64,000 nt of DNA from Onchidella celtica (GCA_963931925.1 OZ007571.1:58367625-58431624); one strand, 5' to 3'; shown: positions 24,540-36,912, numbered from the stretch's first letter. Notes: generated from the sequence alone by a model not told the origin. Numbers and translations: made by a program.

Positions 24540-24764
24540 ATCTCTTTCTTCTTTTGTCTGTCTGTCTCACTCATCATCTCCTTTTTTTCTCTTTCCTTCT
24601 CTCGTTCGCCTCTTTCCCCTTACCCCTCTCTGTGTTTCTCTCTTCTCTCATCTCTTTCTTTTTCTCCCTACTTTTTCTCGTTCTTTCTCTCCTTCCCCTC
24701 TCTTTCTCTGCCATTCTCATTGAATCCCTCTCTCTCTCTCTCCTTCCTGTCTAGTTGTTTTCCT

Positions 24765-26470
24765 CCCTCTGTTCACTCCATCTCTCTGACAAATTAATGA
24801 AATGAAGCTTGAATTCTCAATTGATCATTAAAGTTACACTTTAATGATAGATTTTTTGTGGGTAGGGTCGATGATGAATTAATCTCATGTTTGTCTGTCT
24901 CTCCGTCTGTCCTACTCCGTTCTCGGTGTTGTAATTTGTTCATTGCAATTGCACTTCTTGTTGCTGTTTCAATCAGATCATCGTGTCACTTTGCTTTTAT
25001 GTAATGACATTACACTGCTGTTAATAGGACATTAAAAAAAAAAAAAAAGTGGCAGTTACACAGCTGCTGTGTGATAAATTCTTCACTCTTAACTGAGCCA
25101 GTAAGTTACGTGTGGCTCACTCTTCATGTCTTCTTTCATGCGTATTCGACAAAGACAGTCCTTTTTCTCTTTTTGACTTCTTCGTTTTCATTTCCCCCAT
25201 CTCATTCCCTCGCACAATCATCAAGTACTCGGCCGGCCCTTCGGTCTCCGTTTACATAGAGCTCACAGACAGACGGCATCGAATAACCCTTCCCATGCAA
25301 ACTAGTCTTGGACCACAATTCACAGGACTTAAACAGCACGCTAGATTCTCTCTCTGTCGTAGATATGGCGAATGCCAGTTTTTTGTTGTTTTTTTTGAAA
25401 GCAGCTTTACAAAATAATTCTAATGATACTATTACTTTGTTCAACACTTTCAACTACTGTTTTTCGTTAACGTCACCGATACTGTTTGATGGAGCATCGT
25501 AAACTGGGCCGACGCTTTCTGGGTATAAATAGCTATAAGAAATTCCGGGAAAAGTTTGAGGCCTGTAAAACGCCATTCTGGGTACAAATAATTTTTAAAA
25601 TTCTGAGGAGCAACAAGAAGTTCTTTGTCGTCATGTAAAATGAACTCGTCTGCTCACAAACATGACAGCTCGCCTTACTGCCAAAGCCGTTATGTATAAA
25701 ATGAGAGTGGATGATAAGATGATTCATCAGACAACATGCCTGTACATTTTAGCTGTCTACCACTCATGTTTTACAACTGGTCAATCTGTTCATTGACACA
25801 TCAAAGTTGGCGGTGAAAGTCACGGAGCACTTTAAACAAAATCAATACTGATTAGAGACAAAGCTGAATATTTTTTGCAGGGAGATTCTGTATAATGATA
25901 CCTGAACAAGTTTCTTCCGTGGCAGTAAAAAAAAATCATGAAAGCAAATAGGAAGTTAATGTGCGGATGAATGCCACCAGGGCGGTTGTCACATTAGCAG
26001 CGTACAGGAGAACACCAGAGCCAAAGACATAATTATGACTGAACTGGCACAATCGAGAGACCATCTCGCTGGCAGAAACAGACCTTTTTTTTTTTTTTCT
26101 TGAAAGTGACTATTTAGGCCAAGCGGCCAAATCAGGTTCATATTGTGAATTCTTCACCCTATATTAAGGTCACAGTTAGAATTAGGTTTGGCTATATGCC
26201 AACGAAACTCATTTCATCACCAAGGACATTTTCAGAAACTGACCAGAAAATGCTGAGCAGTTTGGTCACGTGACCGAATCAGCCTCCCCTCTCTTCTTCC
26301 CCCACCTCCTTATTTTCCTAATGTTAAAAAAAAAAAAAGGAAAAATTATGTAATTTTATTCTTCGTGATTAAACAAAAAATAAATCAAACCCTCACAATC
26401 TCTGACAAAACCCTACAAAACAGTTGCTGCACAGTGGCTGAAGCAACGATTAAAACTGCATTATTAATCA
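24765..26470. other. Unique non-coding stretch
   Basis: Contains a small perfect hairpin at 24824-24848 (11-bp arms ATCATTAAAGT, 3-nt loop). A weak tandem duplication of TTCTGGGTA(T/C)AAATA lies near 25518 and 25577. Short A and T homopolymers occur. No gene is recognised; open frames at 25071-25502 overlap in different frames. Confidence 0.35.
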
Positions 26471-26474
26471 TCAC

Positions 26475-26572
26475 TATCTGTGGACATAATTATTATTCTT
26501 AACTACTATACATATTGTTCGGGGTTCATGAAAAGCAGACACAGGCATGATAAAACATTTTGATTATGCCCT
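26475..26572. repeat. Left copy of the 98-bp target-site duplication
   Basis: Starts TATCTGTGGACATAATTATT and ends GATTATGCCCT. The flanking base before it (C) differs from that before the right copy (T, from the ATT tail). Confidence 0.95.
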
Positions 26573-27265
26573 GAAATTCTCTCAAGAATCAGCAAAGCCA
26601 GCTCTGCATTTGGCAGGCTTCGAAAGAGAGTATGGGATGTCGCCGGCATTCGCACAGACACTAAGCTGAAAGTGTACAATGCTGTGGTCCTTCCCACCCT
26701 ACTCTATGGGGCTGAAACCTGGACAGTGTACCAATCGCATGCCAGAAAGCTAAATCACTTTCATCTGGCCTGCCTTAGAAAGATCCTAAGGATCAAATGG
26801 CAGGATAAAATTCCAGACACTGAGGTCCTCAATCGTGCCAAGGAATTGAGCATCTTCTGCCACCTGAAAAAAATTCAGCTACGTTGGGCAGGACATGTTG
26901 TCAGAATGCCCGACTCCAGACTCCCTAAGCAAATCTTCTTCTCTGAGCTCTCCAATGGAACGAGGAATGTTGGGGCCCCAAAGAGACGTTACAAAGACAC
27001 TCTCAAGCAATCACTGAAGGCCTTTGCCATTGATGTGAGTGAGTGGGAAAAGCTCTCGCTTGATCGTGCAAATTGGAGGGCGGCCCTTACCAGAGGCAGC
27101 AAAGCATGGGAAGCTGACAGAGTCCAGCAGGCTATCAAAAAAAGAGAACGGCGCAAGAAAAGGCCCAGTGGTACTGAACCAACGGAGCACTCTTGTCATT
27201 TATGCGGAAGGGTCTGCAGGGCAAAAATAGGACTTATCAGTCACATGAGAAGCCATAACTCATGA
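26573..27265 (+). pseudogene. LINE reverse-transcriptase C-terminal region with C2H2 zinc finger
   Basis: The frame is open from the exact truncation point to a stop at 27263-27265, 230 codons plus stop. It lacks its own natural start. Segments seen in order are SRISKASSAFGRLRKRVW, YNAVVLPTLLYGAETWT (residues about 34-50), LACLRKILRIKWQDKIPDTE and LRWAGHVVRMPDSRLPK. A KRRYKDTLKQSLKAF segment follows, then WEKLSLDRANWR, a basic stretch and a terminal C-x2-C-x12-H-x3-H finger (CHLCGRVC...HMRSH). This is the standard tail of metazoan endonuclease-reverse transcriptase proteins, downstream of the polymerase core. The catalytic motifs and the endonuclease are missing, so the copy is inactive although uninterrupted. 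The terminal finger probably binds nucleic acid; that role is inferred from the fold. Confidence 0.92.
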
Positions 27266-27415
27266 AAGAACAGTCTTTCCATTCTGTCCTCTGTGTCCTT
27301 TAGTTCTCTTTATTGTCCATGTGTTGAAATTCTCAACAATTTCTGTTCTTTATTCCTCTGGTGTTGTTAAGGTCATCATCATACCTGATGGACGAACTAT
27401 TATTATTATTATTAT

Positions 27416-27513
27416 TATCTGTGGACATAATTATTATTCTTAACTAATATACATATTGTTCGGGGTTCATGAAAAGCAGACACAGGCATGATAAAACATT
27501 TTGATTATGCCCT
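27416..27513. repeat. Right copy of the 98-bp target-site duplication
   Basis: Same sequence as 26475-26572 with one substitution. It is followed by ACCCCCTCTC, the original continuation of the target, whereas the left copy is followed by the LINE. Confidence 0.95.
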
Positions 27514-27514
27514 A

Positions 27515-30500
27515 CCCCCTCTCTTTATGTATATAGGCCACGTCTCACCGGAACTATTTTTGTAAGCACTCTTTCCTTTTCAAATTTTTATGTTTGTTCG
27601 TTTGTTTTTCATTCTTTATCATTTGTTGTCGTCGTTATTGTTGTTTTGCGTTCGTGTTTGAGACAGCTAACATTATTTTTCTGTACATGCCAGCTATAAA
27701 AAAAAAAAAAATTCACTGCTGATAAACGTTTCAAGGGAAATTCCACACGACCTGTCGTTCAGTCCGTGCGAATTGATGCCACAATATATAAGTTAAAAAT
27801 GGAAGAAAAAATATGAGGAAATGACTGAAGATAATGCATTGAACTTTTTGTTTAGCTCAGTAAGCAATCCATGCTGTGCTATGGATAAAGGAAGTCACAG
27901 TGCTTTAAAAATGTTGCAGGAAAAGGAAGTTTCATAGATTTACACCTGGAGAAAATCATCACTCCTCATGATTCCATGAGTTGTCGATCAAATGTTTGCG
28001 GTTTTCGTTTTTTTTTAAGTTGGGAGTTAAACGTGACTGGCAACGCCTTTTAGAAATATACTTCTCCCAACAGTCACGACTGTTGTGTATTCTACATATT
28101 TTTGGGCCTACATCCAGGAAGTCCGACAATTGAGCCCTGTTTTTCTTTGTTTGGTCCTCAACATTTTCCAGTGTTGTAATCTGGAAGACAAAATATCGCC
28201 ACTGGAAGCGATGGACTTTACCCATTTCTTTGCGTCTTCAAAATTACAGAATAAAACAAAAGCATCATTTGTACAGGCTTAGTTGAAATATGAGCAACGA
28301 AACAAAAGGAGCGTTTCAGTATGCTAATTTCGACAATTTTGTGTGCTCCCCAGCGAGTTTGTTTACACGCCCTGGACGAAATGGTTTATAAGATAAAGAG
28401 ACAAATTATATACATGTCTCCCAAGTTACGAAGAGTAAATGTAGACAAGTGTAACTATGTCTCTGGAGCGGGGATGAACATTCCAGTTTTTGTTTGCAAT
28501 GATGAGCTCAGGTAATGAACGTTTTATGAGAAACGGAATCTGCGATAACCCTTAATCTCTAAACAAATGAATTCACCTCAGTTATTTAATGCCCCCCCCC
28601 CCCCCAATTCCTCTTTTTCCCGATCAGAAGGAGATTCAACAATAATTAAATGTTCACAAGTGCTGACTTTCAAACGTTTCTGGTGTGCCTTTGGAGCTTT
28701 TTGGGACAAGAAGAAAATAGTCAAGTCTCTGTGCATGATTCAGCAGACAAAGTCTGATTGTTTACACAGCACCAGGAACAGCCAGCTTTTCTATATATCA
28801 GTCTGTCTGAATGTTATTTCTCACCAATACGACTATTCGTGATGAGTGCGCAGACTACAAGATCAACCGTAAACTGCCGCCATTACCTGTGGAAACTTTC
28901 GGTAAAGTCACCCTCAAACCCCACAAGAATAGTAGTCTTGCAACCAAGTAATCGGTCAGTTTACCCTACTTATCCCTTTTCACTGGGGAAACTTCTCCGC
29001 CCTGGCTCTTCTCCGCTACTTCGGCGTCGTAAGAAAGGAGCGGGGGGGGGGGGGGGAGCTTCACGTCGCAGCTGAAAGTTACAGCGCTGTGCGCACAGGG
29101 CTTTTTATTTCCTGAACACACAATGATATGATTTGTTCAGGAAGGTGTTCTTAACGCTGTCTGTGGCAGTCGTGACTGGAAGATAATACACAAATTCTAA
29201 TGTGTATGGATGAACTTTTTTGCAACGGCACCCTGGAGTAATCAGTAAGAGCATGTGAAAGCTATACATTTGCTATTGACTGAGCAGATAGGAAAGGCAC
29301 GCTGCCATATCATGAAGTGTTCTTTTAACAAGAATCACTGGCATTCGTTAAAACAACCATGAATAAAAAGTACACCATGCCTCTGACTGCGATGCTAATT
29401 TTTCCAACGCAAGCCCTATTTTTACTACCTGGTCGAAGAAGCGGTTCCGCCTCTGAAAAGCCATCGACATGGTATTTAGTATTTTCGCGTGACTTGGCAA
29501 GGCGAATAAATGAGGTGCGGAGAGAGCAGGAGGAAGAATCGATATGCATCCGAATTTTCAAGTTAGCTACCGTTCCTGACTTTATGCCTTTAATTATTCG
29601 ATGTATACGGCAATTGTCGAATATAATTACTAAAATCATCGTTGTAAACCAATGGATTGTTTTCTTGTGCTTTAAAGTCTGTGGCAAATCGGTGTTTACC
29701 TGCAGTAGTTGACACGACTTTCCTACATTGTAATTACAGTTTCGATTACGCCTGTATGAGAATAATATGCTGCCTTATTTTGGTTGTCGTCCTTGGCTGT
29801 AGGGATTTTCTTCTGTAAGAACAAGCCATAAATCTATCTTTGCTGCAACGGCGTCTCAACATATCTGACAATCTTAACTGGAATCAGTGTCATAAACTCT
29901 TCCATAATGTTCAAGTTTCAAGCCTTCACGTCTTTTCTTTTTTTTTTCAACAGAAGGCCTAAGATATTTTAAAGTGCATATTAAATCTGCCTGAAAGAGA
30001 ATGTTAGTGGCATGACGGGAAGAGGTTCGGCAGTTTATGAGAGAAAAAATTAAAAGCATGGAGATAAACGAAAATCAGTCTAGAAATATTAAAATGAGAG
30101 GTTAAAAAACGAGAAAAATCATCATTTTTAAAAAAGGCAATTAACTTTCTATTGCTTTGAGAACAAGTTTATTTATTTATGTGCTTGAATTTATGGGAAG
30201 ATCTCTTATAATCAATTTTACATTCCTCATTAATACAAAAATGCACCTCTCAACTTGACCCCGTACCAGTCCTGTTGTCTTGAAATATTAAATATTAGAG
30301 ATTCTAAGATGCTGAAGTTGCTCAGGTTGTGTCTATAAAGAAACAAATTAACATTTTTAATAATGATTGAGGCAGAAGAGCGGCACAGGTAAAATTAACT
30401 GTTTTCTTCAATCTTTTACCCGCGAGAAGCACAGAAAACTTGCCAATGAATAAGCAATTCAAGATCTTTCTCTGAATGCACAATTAACTTTAGACCCACC

Positions 30501-31385
30501 ACATCGCTATGCCATTTTCTATTATGACGCTTCGACATCGGTGAACATTTTTCTAGGGAAATTTGTCAATTACTTTCCGAATCGTATGTATACAGCAGTT
30601 CGAAATCATAGCTTTTGTATATTTTCACAAATTACTTTCATTTACATTTGCATGGATTTCTGTTGCTTGGTTAAAATGTTGAGCAAACCTTTGTTGTTGT
30701 TTATTTTTATTTTGAGGTATACGATTGTCTTTTTATGTCTGCATAATACACGGTCTTTTCCGGGTTCTGCATAATACACGGTCTTTTCCGGGTGCCAGCT
30801 CATTACGTATAAATTTGTTTTGTACTCATTGTATCAACACTTCAACTGTATAGATGTTGCTGAAATGTGCCACCGTTTTAAAGGTATATCATCTATTATG
30901 TATAATGAAACAGAAATAAGCATTAAGCTTAATTTAAAATAATATTCTCTTCAACTTGTTTTCTATGAAAAGTTGGATTAGTCCTATGTTGTTACATGAG
31001 CAGGGATAACAGGAAGGAAAAAAAAATTGTAAACTAAGAAATTTCATAAAGAAACTATTCAGCAACTCTCCCACCAGATCAGAAAAAGCCTACGTGTGCC
31101 AGTACTTAGAGCACTCGGCTTATCAAGGGATAAAATCCGACCACTAGTATTGCCTTTCAATGCAGCCCATTTATTACACGGCTATAACCACTTTGTCACT
31201 GTGTAATTCACAATATTTTTATTGCCTGTTGTGCCGTTGTCAATAAAAAATAATGCTCAACAGCTACTGCGCAACACAATAATAGACGTTTGTCGACTTT
31301 TTTTTCCTTTTTTTTTAGGCAACTAGCTTCACTGTCTTTCAGGGCACCCGAAAGATGTTTTGACTTGAAAATGTTGAAAGATAGT
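27515..31385. other. Unique non-coding stretch
   Basis: Homopolymer C (about 28593-28605) and G (about 29041-29055) runs and a short perfect duplication at 30738-30793 are the only repeats seen. Open frames at 29359-29712 (plus, 117 codons) and 29325-29687 (minus, 120 codons) occupy the same DNA. Neither has a domain I recognise, and at most one could be real. No splice or start context favours either. Confidence 0.35.
30738..30793. repeat. Perfect 28-bp tandem duplication
   Basis: Two adjacent identical 28-bp units starting TCTGCATAATACACGG (30738-30765 and 30766-30793). Confidence 0.95.
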
Positions 31386-31390
31386 GGATC

Positions 31391-31417
31391 TGTTGTTGTT
31401 GTTGTTGTTGTTGTTAT
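31391..31417. repeat. TTG microsatellite
   Basis: Tandem TTG/GTT units. Such tracts are SINE tails elsewhere in this window (45.8 kb), but here the nearest SINE-like head on the same strand is about 400 bp away (31823-31915), so a link is only possible. Confidence 0.9.
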
Positions 31418-31822
31418 TTTAAGAGAAACAGGGGTGGATATGACTCAAAGAATATTTTGATATAAGCAGAGAAGCATTAATCCGCTTCTCTGAAAACGAT
31501 ACCATAATATTATTCGGGAGTTAGATCTGTACTGAAATCTGCGACACATTTTTTTAATGAAAAAAATAATAATAATAATAAAATAAACAATAAATATTGC
31601 ATTGTTTGCTTGCGGTTTTGAGCTGTATTTTAACTGGCTTGACTTGCACATCAAGTCACCCCAAAAAAGATGACTCAAAATTGAAGCAAAGCCACAACCT
31701 TAACATAAAACGTGAATGAGAACAACAGATGAATGAGAAAGGATGGGAAAGGTTGAAGGGAGAAAACAGAAATCATCCTGAACATGTAAGAGATATATAC
31801 AACATTTCATGGCCAGAATTTT

Positions 31823-31915
31823 ATTAGTTTGGAGCCGGTTGGGGTTCCAATACACAACCCCGTAGGCCCGGATCAAGAACTACGAACCACTGGACCATCT
31901 GTGCCGGCTAAATAC
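31823..31915 (-). mobile_element. tRNA-like SINE head, minus strand
   Basis: On the minus strand the order is GGTCCAGTGGTTCG (box A-like), GATCCGGGCC, then GGTTGTGTATTGGAACCCC (box B region). It looks like a tRNA-derived SINE promoter. It is degenerate, and the 3' end is not defined. Confidence 0.42.
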
Positions 31916-32329
31916 ATGGCGATCCAGCTGCTAAATAATAAAAGTTTATATTACTGCACCTGTCCCTTTCTAAGTAAAAAAAAAGATGAGTATGAAAGGA
32001 AAGATGAAAGAAAGGCGTCGTTGTCATTGAGATAAGAGGTCAAAAGGATGCCATGGATAGCTGTAATTGAATTTTAAACTCATCATATTTTAACTTGAAA
32101 CTGAAAGAGTAATAAAATCGTAAAAAGTGAGACCGGCTACCATTCCAATAATATGGTACCACTTAATGAATCAATTTCGCATTCAAAACTCAAATACAAG
32201 ACAACACCTGGGCTTGAAGTGGACTACGTGATAGCATTTCGAATCCAGGATCTCGCAAGGTTATTTTAAGTTAAAACGCTCGTTCTATTCTAGCACAGAT
32301 GCACTGAACCGTTCTTTGCCTGTCTATTT

Positions 32330-32330
<1 letters not shown>

Positions 32331-32397
<67 letters not shown>
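32331..32397. repeat. Pure CT microsatellite
   Basis: An uninterrupted CT tract of 67 bp. Open frames across it are artefacts. Confidence 0.97.
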
Positions 32398-32401
<4 letters not shown>

Positions 32402-32642
32402 TGATAGAAAAATTAAGACAAACAATAAGAGTGCGGCAAAGGATGTTGCAAAGACACAACCGAGAAACGAACGTGATGAAAACCCCTCAGATGCTTTCCT
32501 ACACGTGTTAACTCCTCCTTCAGAATAAAAAGAAAAAAATGTACAGGTGTTATGGCAAAATTCAGAACTTCACAAATTTACTTGAAAGGAAATACCCATC
32601 CTTGTTCAAACTTACATAATTTTTCTTTCTTTTGGTGTGGAG

Positions 32643-32996
32643 TAGTGGTTCTTAAATTTCACGAAATGTTTCCCTACATGTCTCATAAAGTTATTTACCC
32701 CTCCTAAAATCTGTGCCCTACGCCCTTGTCTCATGAACTTACTTACCCATTCCCCCCCCCCCCCCAACATCGATTCAGCTATTTTGTTTTTCATTAACGG
32801 GAATCTTAGTTCTGACTGAACATTATGTGTGTACCTAGACACTAACTCAACACTTAATTAGCATTGTCTCTGCTCAACAAGTCCATTGTTTGAATAATAG
32901 ACAGGGTGCAATATATTATTAACTGGCCTAGGTATCTCCTCCCCCCCCCCCCCCCCCACCCGATCCCCACATTTGCCCTAGTTAAGAACTACTGAT
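32643..32996. mobile_element. Possible hAT-like MITE with internal poly-C tracts
   Basis: The left end reads TAGTGGTTCTTAA (32643) and the right end GTTAAGAACTACTG (to 32996), which are inverted matches resembling hAT termini. Flanking 8-mers GTGTGGAG and ATGTAGCG match at five of eight positions, acceptable for an old target duplication but weak. Inside are two C runs (about 32753-32765 and 32941-32957) and no coding sequence. Confidence 0.42.
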
Positions 32997-32999
32997 GTA

Positions 33000-35675
33000 G
33001 CGTAAAGTTGGATTCTAAGTATTTCACTCTCTTCAGCACAGTCATGAAGCTGTAGTATTATTCCAAAATTTGAAAGTCACAGAATTTCACACAGCTAGCA
33101 AATTTTCACACAGCCAACAGAAACATATGTTTCCATTAAAGCAAGATTCCGCAGAATGCATTCCATAACGTTATCTGTGTCCTCAAAGTGTAACATTATT
33201 AAATAATTTTCAGACATGGGCACCGCTGCGTGCAAGTTCGTGACTTGCGCGCCAGAAGTGCCAAAGAAAGTTAACAGACAAGGAATGCAGGGTGTATGGG
33301 TGCGAAGATGTGCATTTGAGTTATCTGTCAATTAATTGTAAAGAAAAGCAGGATGACTCGAACGGTCGGGTGGGCGGGCGGGCGAGAGGGCGGACGGACG
33401 GACGGGAAGACAGACAGACAGTTGTTTAATAGACTATTCTTGGGCTGGAAAAGGGCAGAGCAGAATGATAAATGATGCCATTAGTAAAGCAGCAGAATGA
33501 AAAGATAGATGCATATAGGACTGCCACATTGGACAGGTGAATGAGTGCATGAACAGTTACTCATACTGGCTTCACTTTCTTTGTTGTTACTGTTGTTGTT
33601 GTTGTTAAGTTTTTGGAAGAAGGCGTGTTACAAGATAAATACCAAGACACTTTGGATGAATGGAGAAAACATTTCTACGCATGCTGGTAAATGCCGACGA
33701 TTTCCGGTGCTCCTCAACACCTGCGCATTGGCTAATTGAGCCAGCTGAAGACACTTCCCATCTAATTACAGCGGAGTCAATACCCCCCGCCCCCTCACCC
33801 GGGGGGAAAGGGTAGCTTTAGAGCAAGAACAATTAATAAAGAAAAAAGATACATCAGGTGAGACCGCCAGAACATGGGCTGGACGAGCGAAAATGTCGCT
33901 GTTTAGTCGACTCGCGTCGCCTGGAGGCACGGTTTTGAGTGACAGAGGGATATGGCCAGGCAACACAACCTGGCTGCCAGAGGTGTTAAGTGTGTGTTAA
34001 GAACAATAAACAAGACTTAAGTAGATCGTAAGTTTATGTGTGAGTGTCTCCTTGCCGGATTAAGCTCATAGATCAATGTGGCAATGACTCGCTGGGCAAA
34101 GAGATGGGAGAACGAACCATTTGGCTTAACTGGCAAACATGGTGAGACTGACTGCACCTACATGAGCTGAATGTGGTTTTAATGTGCCCCTGCCAGATAA
34201 TTGTTGGGAAAGTAGTTCAAAAGGTCAAAAGTTTGTCGCCCCTCCGAGGAACAAGCAGTTTAATGTGCTTTCTCTCATTAGACATCTTTTTAAAAAATCC
34301 CAAGACTTTTTCAACGCTCATAACATTTTCTGGTAGAATTTAATGACCATTGGACTTTACAAATACAAATCTTATTGAAATTTAAGCCGAGAATAGAATA
34401 TTTTAATATACTTTACAAAGGCCGTTTAAAAACAAGTTTTTTCTTAATGGATAATTAAATCTTCAAAGAATTGTTAAAGAAAACATCATTCCCTCAGGGT
34501 AATCATTGTAACCAAACAGTAATAATAATAGTAATAGTAATACACGGATCAGAGACTAAGATGTGAGCTGTAACGTAAGATACTAGTTTCTTATGCTGTC
34601 TTACAGAAGAATTAAAATAAAATCCCATCCTTAACTTGGATCCCAGTCCTTGGAAAAATAATTATTTACAAGAGTGTGTATGACAGAGAAAGTGGGGAAG
34701 ACAGAGAGACGGGTAGGAAGGAAGAAACAGAGAGAGAGAGACAGAGGGACAGAGAGAGAGAAAGAGAGAGAGATAAAGAGCATATTATGGAGTGCAGTAT
34801 TTCAGGCCGGAGGGCTACCTTCTGTGCAAACCTTCATTACGATCGCACATCACAACCAACGCATTTTTGAATGATCCAAAACATTTCAGTTTGCAGACAG
34901 ACAACACCAATATTAAATTTATTACTAAACTCCCGAGTGTATTAGATAACATTTATCAGACATTAAAAATAAACTCAAATACGGTCGCCTGTCTCGATGC
35001 TTTAAAAATATTTTTCTTTAGTTAAGACTAGTGTTGAAATAGCACACTCACTAGCGAGTTTGTTCACTTAACAGATCATAATCTAAATAAAATACCAAGT
35101 CAGTAATTAGCTGTTTAGACGAACGGAAAATCTCCGATTTGTTGCAAGAAATGTGTGTTTTTTATGAATACAGTAAGGCAGAGAAAAGAACAACGAACTC
35201 CAATGGCCCGAAACGTTTACTTCGTTTGAAAACCTATAAATCTATTGCAAACTCGAACTTAACGTTGAGTGGGGAGTAAGAAACTGATCATTTACGGTCT
35301 CATACACGTCAAATGTGTTTTCTTTCATTGCCAATTGTTTACGTCCGGACAAACGGTGGTAACTGCTTTTTTTTAAAATTGCCTACCGGGGCTGCTCACT
35401 ATTGCTTTTCGGACGTCTCTTAACAAACGTCTCGATTATAGAACAAAATAAATCTGTATAAGAAGGTATAAAACTATCTGGTTCTCTAAGAGACAAAGTA
35501 GTTTGGTTTTGGTGCTTCTCATCCCCCCCCCCCCAAACCCCCATTGTCTAATCCCCTTTACTACAGTATCTTTTTCCTCTTCACTTCCCTTAAGTCCTTG
35601 CCTCCACAGTCTCTAAAGCCGGAACTCTGGTGGATACTTGAGGCCCCTCCTCCAAGTTTTTTTGTTTGTTTTCAG
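33000..35675. other. Unique non-coding stretch with short microsatellites
   Basis: Simple repeats: GGGC/GGAC/CAGA at 33361-33421, TTG near 33573-33606 and GA-rich 34683-34775. About 33840-34290 is repeat-free, GC-balanced sequence that could be regulatory. No gene is recognised. Confidence 0.35.
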
Positions 35676-35742
35676 AGAGAGGGAGTAAGACAGACAGACA
35701 GAGACAGAGAGTGAGAGAGACAGACAGACAGACAGACAGAGA
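35676..35742. repeat. GA / CAGA microsatellite
   Basis: Imperfect AGACAGAC and AGAGAG units. Confidence 0.9.
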
Positions 35743-36086
35743 GTTGATAACACAAGAGGGGTTCGATTAAAGAATAGCTCGTAAGTGAAGCATCCAGACT
35801 ACTAAAATGCATGCTCACGGCGTAGTTCATTCCCCGGGCAAGCACACCCCCCCCCCCCGCAAACTTCATTCCTCACCCTTCTCAATTTCTTTCACCTTTC
35901 AAGGAATTGAGTAGATCGCGGTTGCCCAGTTGGGTAAACAAAAATCAATCACCTTTGGAATTTAAATGAAGTTAATAAACCACTGTTAAGTGCTTTCAGA
36001 AATTCTATCCATTCAGTTCCGTTTCCTGTTAAGTGTAAATTAAGTTATCTGAGATGAAAGTCTCCACAAGCTTAATGATGTAACCT

Positions 36087-36106
36087 AGTGTTCTTAACGT
36101 GGGGAT
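36087..36106 (+). repeat. Solo hAT-like terminus
   Basis: CTAGTGTTCTTAACGTGGGG closely resembles the CAGTGGTTCTTAACxTGGGG form of hAT terminal repeats. No matching right end was found within several hundred bases, so the element boundaries are unknown. Confidence 0.3.
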
Positions 36107-36120
36107 TGAAAAAAAAGCAG

Positions 36121-36166
36121 GGAGGGGGGAGAGCGAGACAGACAGACAGAGAAAGGGAGAGAGAGA

Positions 36167-36257
<91 letters not shown>
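36121..36257. repeat. GA microsatellite
   Basis: Purine tract starting with GACA/GAGA and ending in a pure GA run (36203-36257). The Arg/Glu and Ser/Leu open frames on the two strands here are translations of it. Confidence 0.95.
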
Positions 36258-36258
<1 letters not shown>

Positions 36259-36259
36259 C

Positions 36260-36910
36260 TGTTAAATAATGCACACTTCATGAATTGTGGAAGTATAGTG
36301 TCGCACCTTTACAATTTTTATTGCCGGTCGTATAGTTCGCTCAAATCCCCAGCCCTCATTTTTTATTATTATTACTTCAGATTGGTTGGTGTATCCGGCA
36401 TTGCTCGGGATAAACCTATTACTGGATTATGATAATTATTATTACTAATTTACTTCACATCCTCTGAACCCTGTCCGCCCCCACCCTTGTGTACCTGTAC
36501 TTTTGAATATGAAATAAAGCACTGTCACACTTATTCGGACTACAACTGGAGTCTTTGCACTTCAGTCTGTAACCCTTGTGTAAACGCAATTTAGTTGCTC
36601 ATTGGATAGTAAGTTTAGCGAACGAGCAATTTCGATCGTGCACGGCAAACACGCGGACAGGAAGAGGTAGGAAGGTTAGATGAAAAGGGGCGTGAAAAAA
36701 GTTGGGCTCAACTTTGAAATGTCCTCGGGCAGCAGAGTAGAAATAATTATATACCCACAATTTTACCGGTCCATCCTCAAATACATTATTTCTAAAGAAT
36801 TTAAGTGGAAACCGCATTTTCTATGTTTTATGTGTTATCTCGAGTTGTCGGCGCAAGCTTTGCAACTCGCATTTATATAGTCCAAAAATAACACTAATTT
36901 CTACACTCTT
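36260..36910. other. Unique non-coding stretch
   Basis: Around 36389-36415 the sequence TATCCGGCATTGCTCGGGATAAA resembles the hairpin region of the Helitron ends at 56.55 and 62.08 kb. It lacks the terminal CTRR motif and a matching far end. No gene is recognised. Confidence 0.35.
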
Positions 36911-36912
36911 AG

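Larger units (their letters stand above)
26475..27513 (+). mobile_element. Young 5'-truncated LINE with a 98-bp target-site duplication
   Basis: An 843-bp insert (26573-27415) is flanked by 98-bp direct repeats at 26475-26572 and 27416-27513. They are identical except for one base (AACTACTATA versus AACTAATATA). The insert begins inside a reverse-transcriptase reading frame and runs through its stop. It then has a 3' untranslated part and an ATT repeat tail (27398-27415). The tail may share the first bases of the right copy, so the true duplication is about 95-98 bp. One difference in 98 bp and an open frame suggest a recent event. Most LINE target duplications are far shorter. Confidence 0.9.

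Noticed and set aside
24411..24797. 128-codon Ser/Leu open frame, and similar frames at 36.1, 44.0 and 55.8 kb
   Set aside because: These are translations of CT or GA dinucleotide tracts.
24824..24848. Perfect 11-bp-arm hairpin ATCATTAAAGT with a 3-nt loop
   Set aside because: Short AT-rich palindromes of this size are expected by chance in AT-rich DNA of this length.
29325..29712. Opposed open frames of 117 and 120 codons on the two strands
   Set aside because: They occupy the same DNA, show no domain, start context or splice signals, and frames of this length arise by chance in 64 kb.
36389..36415. Possible fourth Helitron 3' end
   Set aside because: The CCGG..CGGGATAAA part resembles the others, but there is no CTRR terminus and no TC-type 5' end at a plausible distance.
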